Part shown: in pieces, positions 17,965 to 26,695 of the stretch
Position numbering within the stretch: the stretch's first letter is position 1
Layout of the letters: every line of letters begins with the position of its first letter
Source of the DNA: Paenibacillus spongiae
Lineage (GTDB): Bacteria; Bacillota; Bacilli; Paenibacillales; Paenibacillaceae
Direction of reading: 5' to 3'
Assembly: GCF_024734895.1 (NCBI RefSeq)
Contig: NZ_CP091430.1
Location: 6,652,501 to 6,716,500 of the forward strand
DNA: 64,000 nt
Translations under genes and position numbers: made by a program
The notes under the pieces: model-generated
What the model saw: the letters and a program-made list of their open reading frames with translations, nothing else
Databases searched by the model: none
Told to the model about the DNA's origin: nothing

Positions 17965-18060
17965 GCCATTGCTGGCTGATAGATTCATTCCATAACGAAC
18001 ACCCGTACCTGCCATTGCCGGCTGATAGATTTATTCCATAACGAATATCCGTGCTCCGCC
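17965..18060. repeat. Tandem 46-47-bp direct repeat
   Basis: Two near-identical units start at 17965 and 18011 (GCCATTGCYGGCTGATAGAT and TCATTCCATAACGAA-type words), and a third truncated unit starts at 18058. The array lies just upstream of the lyase gene start and may be a recent slippage duplication in its leader. Confidence 0.8.
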
Positions 18061-18130
18061 ATTGATGACAAACAGCCTATCCTGCCTGTGATCGCAGGAC
18101 CCAGTCTCGCTTTCAAGACCGCCTTACAAC

Positions 18131-18158
18131 GGATACGTGTAATCGATTACACGTATCC
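18131..18158. promoter_or_regulatory. 28-bp perfect palindrome, LacI-type operator
   Basis: GGATACGTGTAATC followed directly by its exact complement. The core TGTAATCGATTACA also fits the cre consensus. The shape, with a central CG, is typical for LacI/GalR or CcpA binding. It sits between the divergent lyase and creatininase genes and could control both; no regulator gene is adjacent. Confidence 0.75.
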
Positions 18159-18277
18159 CAAGCCATACAGGCTGCCGATCCGCTCCCATCTTGCGCCCAT
18201 CATTCCTTGCACGAATGCCCGTCATATCATGAGGTTAATTAATTATACCACTTCAGGAATATTTTCCCTACAGAAAG

Positions 18278-18297
18278 AAACGGCTGATGCCGTTTTT
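18278..18297 (+). terminator. Short intrinsic terminator in the creatininase leader
   Basis: AAACGGC-TGAT-GCCGTTT followed by TT, 180 bases before the creatininase gene and 120 bases after the palindrome, with no gene in front of it. It may act as an attenuator of the creatininase operon. Confidence 0.5.
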
Positions 18298-18479
18298 GGA
18301 GTGAACTGCGTTTCGCCCCTCAGAATATATGCAATGAAAGACGGAAACTTCTCCTTCTTCTATTAATTTTCCATTCCAATCTTTCAAAAAAAGGAAAAAA
18401 GAACCGGCTAGCCAATACAATAACTAGGCTGCGCCGGCATGAGAAAAATACTTCAAACAAGAGAGGATACAACCAACCT

Positions 18480-19319
18480 ATGCTGTGGGAAAACTTAACC
18501 GTCCAACAATTCGAAGATGCCGTCATGGCGACCAACCGGGTCTGCGTGCTGCCCATCGGCTGTCTGGAGAAACATGGCGACCATCTGCCGCTTGGCACGG
18601 ATATGATGATTGCGCGAGCGGTTGTCGAGAAAACGGCTGAAATCGAGCCGATCGTTATTTTTCCGTATTATATCTTCGGTCAAGTCTCGGAGGTGAAGCA
18701 TTACGCGGGCACGGTCGCATTGAACAGCGAGATGCAGCTGCGGCTTCTGAGCGAGGTTTGCAAGGAGATCCGGCGCAACGGCTTCGACAAAATCATTCTT
18801 GCCAACGGTCACGGGGGCAACAATAACATGCTGAAGTATTTTGCCCAAACGATGCTCGACGAGCCCAAGGATTATGTCGTCTACACGTACGATTTATGGG
18901 AATTAAATGCCGAGCAGCTTCATTATCTGGACAGCCATTTCGAAACCCCTGGCGAATACGGGCATGCGGATCATATGGAAACCTCCGAGATCATGCATAT
19001 TGATCCTTCGCTTGTTTACATGGACCGGTTAAACCCCGGCGAGTGGAATTCACAAGGCAGAGCGCGTTGGCTCGCGGAACATAACGTAACGGCCGGCATC
19101 CATTGGTATACGGAATTTCCGAACCAAATCGCCGGCGATCCGTCCTTGTCGATAGCGGAATACGGCAAAGCTTACATTGAATTCTGCGCGCAGAATTTCG
19201 CGGAGGCCCTCAGACAGATCAAGAAGGACGAAACCGTTCTGAAGCTGCAGACGGAGTTTTTCGACCGCTGCGACGAGGTCGCAAGGATTCCAGGCGCTGC
19301 AAAGAAGGACAGCGAATGA
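18480..19319 (+). CDS. Creatininase family metal-dependent amidohydrolase
   Basis: 279 residues. The binuclear-metal ligands of creatinine amidohydrolases are all present: LPIGCLEKHGDHLPLGTD (Glu, His, Asp), NGHGGNN (His) and GHADHMETSE (Glu). Family members hydrolyse cyclic amides or formamides; the true substrate cannot be read from sequence. The end overlaps the next gene by ATGA, so both proteins are translationally coupled. The start has AGAGGAT about 12 bases upstream, a loose spacing. Confidence 0.87.
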   Translation: MLWENLTVQQFEDAVMATNRVCVLPIGCLEKHGDHLPLGTDMMIARAVVEKTAEIEPIVIFPYYIFGQVSEVKHYAGTVALNSEMQLRLLSEVCKEIRRNGFDKIILANGHGGNNNMLKYFAQTMLDEPKDYVVYTYDLWELNAEQLHYLDSHFETPGEYGHADHMETSEIMHIDPSLVYMDRLNPGEWNSQGRARWLAEHNVTAGIHWYTEFPNQIAGDPSLSIAEYGKAYIEFCAQNFAEALRQIKKDETVLKLQTEFFDRCDEVARIPGAAKKDSE

Positions 19320-20122
19320 GCGTCGTCCCCTTGGAGGAAGCGTTCGATCCGCTCGCATATGGCGGGAAAGCCGTTCAATTGGGGGCAGCCCTGCGGGCCG
19401 GATTGCCGGTACCCGCCGGTTATGCCATATCCCATGAAAGTGCCATCCGTATCATAAGCGGTGATGAGACAACCATCCGGGAGCTCATCACCGCTGCCGG
19501 CGCCTCGTCCATGCGGTTCGCCGTCCGTTCATCGGCCGTTGGCGAGGATGGGGATTATGCCAGCTTCGCCGGTATTTACAAGACCGTCTTAAACATTGCG
19601 GACGGGGACCGTCTGCTGGAAGCCGTTCGGCTCATTGCCGATTCCGGTCGTTCGCCGCAGGCAATCGCCTATCAACGAAAGCAAGGCGGATCGGCCCCGG
19701 CTCCCGTCGGCGTTATTGTACAAGAGACGATTGAAGCCGATTGCTCGGGAGTGATGTTCACCAGACATCCTGTAACAGGTGAAGACGAACGTGTTATCGA
19801 GGCATGCTGGGGGCTCGGCGAGAGTATCGCCTCCGGACGAATTATTCCCGACCTGTACACGGTGAGCAGAGGCGCCGCCTCGATCAGCGTTCATATCGGC
19901 GATAAAGAAACGGCAATCGTTCCTGATGAGCTCGGAGGGACGCATGAAGTGAAGCTCGACCCTTCCCTCAGCCGGCAAGCTTGCTTAACGGACGAACAGG
20001 CGCGTCAGCTCGATGGGCTTGCGGCACAGTGCGAGGCGGTATTCGGCGAGGCGCTCGATATCGAATGGGCTTACTCCAATCATCGGCTGTATCTGCTGCA
20101 ATGCCGCAAAATAACGGTATGA
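19316..20122 (+). CDS. Stand-alone PEP-synthase/PPDK N-terminal (ATP-grasp) domain protein
   Basis: 268 residues covering only the ATP-binding domain of PEP synthase, PPDK and rifampin phosphotransferase: YGGKAVQLGAALRAGLPVPAGYAIS, MRFAVRSSAVGEDGDYASFAGIY, VGVIVQETIEADCSGVMFTRHPVTG, EACWGLGESIASG and the C-terminal DIEWAYSNHRLYLLQCRKI. The phospho-histidine swivel domain and the PEP or drug domain of the full-length relatives (about 800 residues) are missing, and the frame ends cleanly before a terminator, so it is not an obvious recent truncation. It may phosphorylate a small partner or substrate in concert with the coupled creatininase-family enzyme (inference). Confidence 0.82.
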   Translation: MSVVPLEEAFDPLAYGGKAVQLGAALRAGLPVPAGYAISHESAIRIISGDETTIRELITAAGASSMRFAVRSSAVGEDGDYASFAGIYKTVLNIADGDRLLEAVRLIADSGRSPQAIAYQRKQGGSAPAPVGVIVQETIEADCSGVMFTRHPVTGEDERVIEACWGLGESIASGRIIPDLYTVSRGAASISVHIGDKETAIVPDELGGTHEVKLDPSLSRQACLTDEQARQLDGLAAQCEAVFGEALDIEWAYSNHRLYLLQCRKITV

Positions 20123-20133
20123 CAGCAGCAAAA

Positions 20134-20174
20134 AGCGCCCCTTGACCTGTACCTGTACCGGCTCAAAGGGCGCT
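20134..20174. terminator. Bidirectional terminator
   Basis: AGCGCCC (20134-20140) pairs with GGGCGCT (20168-20174), extended inward by TTGA/TCAA, between the convergent ATP-grasp and EamA genes. Confidence 0.75.
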
Positions 20175-20191
20175 GCATTTCATACGGATTA

Positions 20192-21049
20192 TTAAGGCGT
20201 TCCCCAAAATCCAATGGAGATAACGCCTGCGGTAATCACCCCCGACATGGCGATTCTCTGCCAGCCGTTGGCTTCCTTCAGCAGGAAGACGCCGAGCAGT
20301 GTTCCGAATACGGTGCCCATCTCGCGAATTGGCGCTACATGCGATAACGGCGCAATGTTAACCGCGAGCAGGAACAAGAAATACGACCCCGGGGACAAGA
20401 AGGCGCCAACCGCGATCGTCCGCCAATTGATCGCGAGTTCCTTCTTCATCTCGCCCGAGCGCAGCACGAGCGGGGTCAGAATAAGGATATAGGCGATATT
20501 GCCGAGCTCCAGCAGCGACAAGGGGGACAAGTAATCCAGCAGCGACTTGTCAATGAGGACGTAGCCGGTAATGCACAGACCGTTCATGAAGGCCGGTATA
20601 AGGAAGTAGAGCACCGAATGCTCCCCCTTCTCCCGCTTCCCGGCGAATCCGCCGATGACGAACAAGCCTGCTGCAATGCTCAAGACGCCCAGCCACCCGA
20701 TAATCGACAACGATTCGCCGTACAGCCATACGCTGACGACAGGCACCAGCAGCGCCCCGGTTCCCCTCATGATCGGATACGTCCGCGACATGTCGCCGCG
20801 TTCATAGGCTCTTGGGAGCAGCAGAATGTACAGGCATTGAAACATCAGCGAGCCCAACATCAAGAGAATCCCCCTGTAACCGAATCCGCCCTTACTTAGC
20901 TCCAAGACGAAATTCGGGAGCAGCGCCACCGTAGCGAAAATATGAATCCACCATAGAAAGACCCGCTTATTCTTACTCGTTTTCGTGAACAGATTCCATA
21001 CCGCATGCGTTAAACCGGAGCATAGAACAAGCAGCAATGCGACGATCAT
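20192..21049 (-). CDS. EamA-type drug/metabolite transporter (DMT superfamily)
   Basis: 285 residues from ATG at 21049 (MIVALLLVLCSGLTHAVWNLF). Ten hydrophobic segments in two EamA halves, with the second half carrying the usual PIREMGTVFGTLLGVFLLKE signature where R and E flank helix 9. Substrate unknown; metabolite export or uptake is typical. A GTG at 21064 gives a 5-residue longer product with a weaker site. Confidence 0.85.
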   Translation of the reverse strand: MIVALLLVLCSGLTHAVWNLFTKTSKNKRVFLWWIHIFATVALLPNFVLELSKGGFGYRGILLMLGSLMFQCLYILLLPRAYERGDMSRTYPIMRGTGALLVPVVSVWLYGESLSIIGWLGVLSIAAGLFVIGGFAGKREKGEHSVLYFLIPAFMNGLCITGYVLIDKSLLDYLSPLSLLELGNIAYILILTPLVLRSGEMKKELAINWRTIAVGAFLSPGSYFLFLLAVNIAPLSHVAPIREMGTVFGTLLGVFLLKEANGWQRIAMSGVITAGVISIGFWGTP

Positions 21050-21256
21050 TGTCTCACTTCCCACGTCTCAAATTCATGAATACGGTGTTTATCTTAACGC
21101 CGGACACCATTTAAGTCAATATAAAAAACAATCAATAACAACCAAACACACAATATTTTTGGCATAAAACGAAAATATGCCGCCGTCCTCTTTCGTACAA
21201 TAGGATCACGCTCGCGCCATTCTTGGCGGCGGGATTAGCTGCCTCCGAAATAAAAT

Positions 21257-21287
21257 AAGAACCCCGGCCATACAAGCCAGGGTTCTT
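21257..21287 (-). terminator. Intrinsic terminator after uxaC
   Basis: AAGAACCC (21257-21264) and GGGTTCTT (21280-21287), extended by GGC/GCC inside, followed on the minus strand by ATTTTATTTC. Confidence 0.8.
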
Positions 21288-21330
21288 CGCCATATAATTG
21301 GGGCACAGCTTCTGCTTGTTCAAGGCCGCG

Positions 21331-22752
21331 CTACGCCTTCAAGGACGGAAATCCAAAATAATGGCGGGCATTCTGATAAGAGATGTTCTCCACCATGCCG
21401 CCGAGCAGCTCCATGTCATAAGGCGCTTCGCCGCGGACCACCCATTCGCCGAGCAGGCTGCAGAGGATCCGGCGGAAATATTCATGCCTCGTGTAGGAAA
21501 GGAAGCTGCGGGAATCGGTCAGCATACCGACGAACTGGCTGAGCAGGCCCGTATTGGCCAGCGCGTTCATTTGCTCCAGCATGCCATCCTTCGTATCGTT
21601 GAACCACCATGCCGAGCCCAGCTGCATTTTGCCCGGCGCCGAACCGTCCTGGAAGCTTCCCATAATCGTAGACATGACGTAGTAATCCTTCGGATTGAGC
21701 GAATACAGAATCGTTTTGGGCAGCGAGCCTTCCGACTCCAGCAGGTCAAGCAGCCTGGCGAGCGGATAAGCGAGCTGTCCGTCATGTATGGCATCATAGC
21801 CCGTATCCGGACCGATCGCACCGAACATCCGGCTGTTGTTATTCCGGCTTGCATGAATGTGCAGCTGCATCGTCCAGCCCAGCTTGGCATAGAGCCGGCC
21901 GAGGAACAGCATCGTATGCGTCTTGTATTTGCGCTCCTCTTCCGCGCTCACCGGCTGCCCGCTAAGCGCTTTGGCGAATATAGCCGATACTTCCTGCGCG
22001 GTCGTCTCTTCGAACGGCACGATGTCCAGCGCGTGATCGGATACCAGACAACCCGCCTCGTGGAAGAAATTCGCTCGCTCCCCGAGCGCAGCCAGCAGCC
22101 CGTCATAATCCGCAATGGCAGATCCCGTCGCCTTCTCCATCCGCTGAATCCATGGCAGGAACGTATCGCGGCGGATCTCCAAGCTCTTGTCCGGGCGGAA
22201 CGAAGGCAGCACCGCGCAATCAAAGTCTTCGAGCTCCCGGATGCCGATATGATATTCCAATGTATCCGCCGGATCATCCGTGGTACAGATGACGCGCACA
22301 TCGCTTCTGCGAATCAGCTCGCGCACCGTGAATGCATTCGTCTGAAGCTGGGCGTTGGCACGCTCCCAGATCGACGGCGCATTCTTCTCGTTAATGAGAT
22401 CATGGATGCCGAAATACCGCTGAAGCTCCAGATGCGACCAATGATACAGCGGGTTCCCAAGCGTGTTTGGGACCGTGCGCGCCCATGCCAGAAACCGGTC
22501 ATAATCGCTGACGCCGTCTCCGCCGGTCACCAGCGGTTCCGCAATGCCGTTCGCGCGCATTGCCCGCCATTTGTAGTGATCGCCATATAGCCATAGCTCC
22601 GTTAGATTGTTGAACCGCTTGTTCTCATAAATCTCCTGCGGATTCAAGTGGCAGTGGTAGTCGATAATGGGCTGTTTGGCGGCAACCTCATGATACAGCC
22701 GCTCCGCCACCTCGTTTGTCAGCAAAAAGTTGTTATCCAAGAACGGTTTCAC
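21331..22752 (-). CDS. uxaC: Glucuronate isomerase
   Basis: 473 residues from GTG at 22752 (MKPFLDNNFLLTNEVAERLY), after AGAGGAGG; this matches the usual UxaC length, while the longer 504-residue frame runs into the upstream gene. Signatures include PIIDYHCHLNPQEI (metal-binding HxH of the amidohydrolase barrel), ERYYHWSHLELQRYFGI-like YHWSHLELQRYFGI, VICTTDDPAD and LGMLTDSRSFLSYTRHEYFRRILC near the end. It converts D-glucuronate to D-fructuronate, or D-galacturonate to tagaturonate. Encoded 25 bases after the oxidoreductase gene and presumably in the same mRNA; no other uronate-pathway gene is seen here. Confidence 0.93.
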   Translation of the reverse strand: MKPFLDNNFLLTNEVAERLYHEVAAKQPIIDYHCHLNPQEIYENKRFNNLTELWLYGDHYKWRAMRANGIAEPLVTGGDGVSDYDRFLAWARTVPNTLGNPLYHWSHLELQRYFGIHDLINEKNAPSIWERANAQLQTNAFTVRELIRRSDVRVICTTDDPADTLEYHIGIRELEDFDCAVLPSFRPDKSLEIRRDTFLPWIQRMEKATGSAIADYDGLLAALGERANFFHEAGCLVSDHALDIVPFEETTAQEVSAIFAKALSGQPVSAEEERKYKTHTMLFLGRLYAKLGWTMQLHIHASRNNNSRMFGAIGPDTGYDAIHDGQLAYPLARLLDLLESEGSLPKTILYSLNPKDYYVMSTIMGSFQDGSAPGKMQLGSAWWFNDTKDGMLEQMNALANTGLLSQFVGMLTDSRSFLSYTRHEYFRRILCSLLGEWVVRGEAPYDMELLGGMVENISYQNARHYFGFPSLKA

Positions 22753-22777
22753 TTTCGTGCGTTCCTCCTCTTGCGCG

Positions 22778-24073
22778 TCAATGAAATTTGACCAGATCCT
22801 CAACCTTGACAGGCTGTCCGGTCCGTATGGAACGGTTGGCCGCAATGCCTGTCAGAATCGAACGCGCTCCATCAATATGATTCGCCGCACGCTTATACCG
22901 ATCCTCCACCGGCGTGCCAAAAATATCGTTGAGCAGCACCGGATCTCCTCCGCCATGTCCGCCGACGCCTTCTTCAACCTCCACCTTATAAGGAGCCTCG
23001 AACATCGGAAACACCGTCATCGTTTTCCCTTTGAGCGCGCCTTCCAGTGCCTTGTCGCCGCCGGAATTGACATAGGAGCTCTCGACGACGGTCAGCTCGA
23101 GCCGGCCCTTCGTGCCGTTAAAGGCGATGCGGTAGCCTTCCCAAGGCATGTAGGCATTGAGCGAATAAGTCAGAATCGCATTGTTCTTGTACCGGACCAT
23201 TACGCCCATCGTATCCTCGATGCTGATGCCGTCGCCGAACACGCTCTGGTCTCGCCTGTACCCGTCTTCCTTCTCGGCATCCAAGTACAGCGCCTTGAGA
23301 TAATCGTTGGTATCCAGATGAAGCGCGAACGGATCGTCCTTCGCGTTCGGATTGCCCGTTGCACGGTCATAGAAGCGGGTCACGCCGCGCCGCTCAGCAT
23401 TCTCCTTGCCGTAGAAGAGCAGATCGCCCATCGAGAATACCGTATCCGGCTCAGAGCCGATCCAGAAATTGACGAGGTCGAAATGATGGGTCGATTTGTG
23501 CACGAGAAGCCCTCCGCTATTGCGCTTGTCGCGATGCCAGCGGCGGAAATAGTCCGCTCCGTGCTGCGTATCCAGCAGCCATTCAAAATGGACGGAGGTC
23601 ACCTTCCCGATCGTGCCGTCCTCGATCAATTCGCGCACCTTCGTATGATGCGGGGCATAACGGTAGTTGAACGTGACGCGGACGCTGCGTCCCGTACGCT
23701 CGACCGCGTCGAGAATGTCCTGGCATTTGCGCTCATCCACGGTCATCGGTTTCTCGGTAATGACATCGCAGCCGAGCTCCATGGCGCGGATGATGTACGT
23801 GTGGTGGGTGCGGTCTACGCTTGTCACAATGACGGCATCCGGCTTCTCCTGTTCGATCATCGCATCGAACTGCTCCGCTTTGTAGGTGCGGACCTGCGGA
23901 TAGCCGTAATGGTTGGCCAGTACTCTGTTCGCGTAGTCCATGCGGGTCTGATTCGTATCGCAGAATGCAAGCAGCTCCGACGTATCCCTGTATTCCTTGG
24001 CAATTGCCCCGTAGAAAAACTGCGCTCTGCCGCCAGAACCGACCAGAACATATTTTTTCTTCTTGCTCATCAT
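22778..24073 (-). CDS. Gfo/Idh/MocA family NAD(P)-dependent oxidoreductase
   Basis: 431 residues. The N-terminal Rossmann fold starts YVLVGSGGRAQFFYGAI, with VIVTSVDRTH and the family-defining ITEKPMTVD containing the E-K-P catalytic lysine, and NSGGLLVHKSTHHFDLVNFWIG carries the second catalytic His/Lys region. A glycine-rich GVGGHGGGD near the end is typical of Paenibacillus sugar oxidoreductases in polysaccharide clusters. It oxidises or reduces a sugar, likely one related to uronates given uxaC in the same unit. ATG after AAAAGGATGAGCC. Confidence 0.88.
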   Translation of the reverse strand: MMSKKKKYVLVGSGGRAQFFYGAIAKEYRDTSELLAFCDTNQTRMDYANRVLANHYGYPQVRTYKAEQFDAMIEQEKPDAVIVTSVDRTHHTYIIRAMELGCDVITEKPMTVDERKCQDILDAVERTGRSVRVTFNYRYAPHHTKVRELIEDGTIGKVTSVHFEWLLDTQHGADYFRRWHRDKRNSGGLLVHKSTHHFDLVNFWIGSEPDTVFSMGDLLFYGKENAERRGVTRFYDRATGNPNAKDDPFALHLDTNDYLKALYLDAEKEDGYRRDQSVFGDGISIEDTMGVMVRYKNNAILTYSLNAYMPWEGYRIAFNGTKGRLELTVVESSYVNSGGDKALEGALKGKTMTVFPMFEAPYKVEVEEGVGGHGGGDPVLLNDIFGTPVEDRYKRAANHIDGARSILTGIAANRSIRTGQPVKVEDLVKFH

Positions 24074-24224
24074 GGCTCATCCTTTTCTCAATTTAATGAG
24101 GTGCTTCCCTAAGAATAAGCTTAAATTGCATCTTTTTCGCCTCGTTTTTTGCCCAAACACCCTGTAACCCCGCATATCTTGCTATAATAACAAAAAATAC
24201 TAAATCAAGCCCGGGAGGCTCAGA

Positions 24225-25106
24225 ATGACCTACCCCGACATGATGAAGCACGGGTCGGCAGCCGATCCATTCTACGTTGAATATGCCAGACGAATCGAGC
24301 CTTACAACATGCGGCAAAACCATTTCCACCCCTACTATGAAATGTACTATTTGCTATCGGGGTCGAGGGTCTACTTCGTCAAGGATGCGTCCTACCTGGT
24401 TCAAGCAGGAGACCTGGTCTTCATCCGGAAGAACGAGGTGCATAAGACGACGCAGGCGGGAGACTCGTCGCACCAGCGCATCGTCATCTATTTCGATGAC
24501 CGTTATATCCGCGAATGGACTGATTCGCAAGCCAAGCTGCTGCTCAGCCCGTTCGCGCCGGATAACCCTGTTGTCCGCCTTCCCGGAGAAGCAAAGCTTC
24601 AGGTCGACGCGCATATCCGCCGCATGATGAATGAGCTGCGCGATGAGCCGGCTGGGTGCGAGCTGTACTTGAGCCAGGCTCTTAATGATATCCTGCTTCT
24701 GTGCGCCCGGTTCCTGCAGACGAATATTCCGGTGAAGCCGGGCGGCACCTCCGCCATTCATGACAAGATTTCCGAGGTGGCCCGCTATTTGAATGCCAAT
24801 TACGCCGAGACCGTGCATATTCACGACTTATCGAAGCGGTTCTATGTCAGTCCCTACTATTTGAGCCGCGTCTTCAAGGAAGTGACCGGCTTTACCATTA
24901 TCGATTATTTGAATCTGACTCGCGTGAAGGAAGCGCAGCGGCTGCTGCATGAAACCTCGATGTCCATTACGGACATCTCCTCCGCCGTCGGCTTCGGCAA
25001 TTTCTCGCATTTCGGCAAGACGTTCAAAAAAATTACGCGCTCCTCGCCGCGGGAATACCGGCAGGGCAAAGCGGCTCACCGTTCTGCACCGGGACACCGG
25101 GGGTAG
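24225..25106 (+). CDS. AraC family transcriptional regulator with cupin sensor
   Basis: 293 residues. N-terminal cupin (HFHPYYEMYYLLSGSRVYFV, GDLVFIRKNEVH) followed by two helix-turn-helices in the last 100 residues (DLSKRFYVSPYYLSRVFKEVTG, ITDISSAVGFGNFSHFGKTFKKITRSSPREYR). ATG after CGGGAGGCTCAGA. It is divergent from the oxidoreductase-uxaC operon with 150 bases between them and is its likely sugar-responsive activator. Confidence 0.9.
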   Translation: MTYPDMMKHGSAADPFYVEYARRIEPYNMRQNHFHPYYEMYYLLSGSRVYFVKDASYLVQAGDLVFIRKNEVHKTTQAGDSSHQRIVIYFDDRYIREWTDSQAKLLLSPFAPDNPVVRLPGEAKLQVDAHIRRMMNELRDEPAGCELYLSQALNDILLLCARFLQTNIPVKPGGTSAIHDKISEVARYLNANYAETVHIHDLSKRFYVSPYYLSRVFKEVTGFTIIDYLNLTRVKEAQRLLHETSMSITDISSAVGFGNFSHFGKTFKKITRSSPREYRQGKAAHRSAPGHRG

Positions 25107-25229
25107 CGTGCGGCTGCGGGTGGCTGTGGGCGGTTATGGGTGGTTGTGCTCGGTTGTGCTCGGTAATGCGCAAATAGGGAATGAGCAATAGCGGCGCTTC
25201 CATCCGCTGCACACAAACCGCTGCACACA

Positions 25230-25267
25230 AAAAAATTCGTGCCTCCATTGGGGGGCACGAATTTTTT
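25230..25267. terminator. Bidirectional terminator overlapping the MFS gene stop
   Basis: A 14-bp perfect stem (AAAAAATTCGTGCC and its complement) between the convergent AraC and MFS genes; its right arm contains part of the MFS stop codon. Just before it, CCGCTGCACACAAA occurs twice in tandem (25203-25230). Confidence 0.88.
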
Positions 25268-26504
25268 ACTGGAGGCCTCTTGCAGCCGGCCGCAGCAGTA
25301 TCGTATAGCAGAGCACTGCACCCGCTTCCGCAGCGAGGATGACGATCGCGAGCGGCAGGGCGGTCCCGCTGCCGCCGAGACCGACAAGCGGCGCCGCCAA
25401 ACCGCCGATCATCAAGGACAACAATCCCAGCAGCGCGGAGGCCGTGCCAGCGGATTGGCCGTGATTCTGCAGCGCGAGCGAGAAGCTTGCCGTGGATACG
25501 ATCCCGACGCTCGACACGATCAGGAACAGCGGGATTAAGACAGCGTATAAGCCCGCTCCCGCCGCAATGACGATAAACAGCAGCAATCCGCCGAACGCGG
25601 CGATACTCAAACCGTACTTGAGCAGCTTCGATTCGCCGATGCGTCCCGCTAATCGGCCGGTAATTTGCGTTGCGGCAATAATGCCTAGGCCGTTCATGGC
25701 AAAGATATAACTGAACGTCTGGGGCGTAACGCCGAAAAATTCCTGCAGCACGAATGGCGACCCGGATATATAGGCGAACATAGCGGCCATTACGAAGCCT
25801 TGTGTCAGCGCATACCCCATGAAGGACCGGTCTCGGAATAGACCGCCAAACGTCCGCAATGTCTGGCCGATTCCGCCTTTCGAGCGCCGGCCTTCAGGAT
25901 GCGACTCTCCCAATCCGAACAAGATGCCCGCAAGCATCACCAGCCCGAAGACGGCAAGCACGATAAAAACCACCCGCCAAGAGGCCGACTTCAGAATAAA
26001 TCCGCCAATGATCGGCGCGAGAATCGGAGCAGCTCCATTGACCAGCATGAGCTTCGCGTAAAACTTGGTCAGCTCCGTTCCCGAGTAGAGATCCCGCACG
26101 ATGGCCCGGGAGATAACGATGCCGGCTGCGCCGGCAAGCCCCTGAACGAATCGCAAGGCCAGGAAGAGCCAGATCGAATCGGCGATTACACACAATACCG
26201 ATGTGATGGCGAAGACGACGAGTCCGATCAGAAGCGGAAAGCGGCGGCCTCTAACATCGCTGATCGGGCCAGCCAATAGCTGTCCCAGCGAAAGGCCGAG
26301 CATGCAGGCGGTCAAGCTAAGCTGGGCGAGCGAAACGCTTGTATTCAGATCGCTGGCCAGTATGGGAAGGGCCGGCAAATACATGTCCAGGCACAGCGGC
26401 CCGAATGCGGAAAGACCGCCTAGAATGATCGCCATCCATAGACGGCCGGCGGAAGGCATAGAACGATTATCTGCGTTTAATTTTGACGAGGAAGTAGCTT
26501 TCAT
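25266..26504 (-). CDS. Bcr/CflA subfamily MFS multidrug efflux transporter
   Basis: 412 residues with 12 predicted helices. The Bcr/CflA start FGPLCLDMYLPALPILASDL, motif A GQLLAGPISDVRGRRFPLLIG, and the motif-C-like RFVQGLAGAAGIVISRAIVRDLYSG are all present. It should export drugs (bicyclomycin-type, chloramphenicol or others) using the proton gradient. The ATG at 26504 is the first in-frame start; an AAGGAG site lies about 16 bases upstream, farther than usual. Confidence 0.9.
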   Translation of the reverse strand: MKATSSSKLNADNRSMPSAGRLWMAIILGGLSAFGPLCLDMYLPALPILASDLNTSVSLAQLSLTACMLGLSLGQLLAGPISDVRGRRFPLLIGLVVFAITSVLCVIADSIWLFLALRFVQGLAGAAGIVISRAIVRDLYSGTELTKFYAKLMLVNGAAPILAPIIGGFILKSASWRVVFIVLAVFGLVMLAGILFGLGESHPEGRRSKGGIGQTLRTFGGLFRDRSFMGYALTQGFVMAAMFAYISGSPFVLQEFFGVTPQTFSYIFAMNGLGIIAATQITGRLAGRIGESKLLKYGLSIAAFGGLLLFIVIAAGAGLYAVLIPLFLIVSSVGIVSTASFSLALQNHGQSAGTASALLGLLSLMIGGLAAPLVGLGGSGTALPLAIVILAAEAGAVLCYTILLRPAARGLQ

Positions 26505-26695
26505 GGCGTTAAACGTTCGTCTCCTTAACGGTCAGTCTGCGCTGTATGAAGTTCAGGTCAGCAGCGATATTCAGGCATACTATCACGGTCATTTCACCCT
26601 GTCAATGGACAAACCAACAGCGGCAATCGGCTTTAATCGTTTTATCCAGCAGGCGGACACGTTATAATAGGGGCATGAAAAGGAGTGATCGCCGT

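Noticed and set aside
18088-18366. Plus-strand 92-codon frame in the creatininase leader
   Set aside because: Covers the palindrome and the leader terminator, no binding site, no recognisable protein.
21065-21330. Regulatory RNA between the EamA gene and uxaC
   Set aside because: Only a terminator is evident; the rest is AT-rich promoter-like DNA without structure I could support.
25107-25230. GGTTGTGCTCGGTTGTGCTC-type repetition as a regulatory repeat
   Set aside because: Short, irregular simple repetition after a gene end; no sign of function beyond the nearby terminator.
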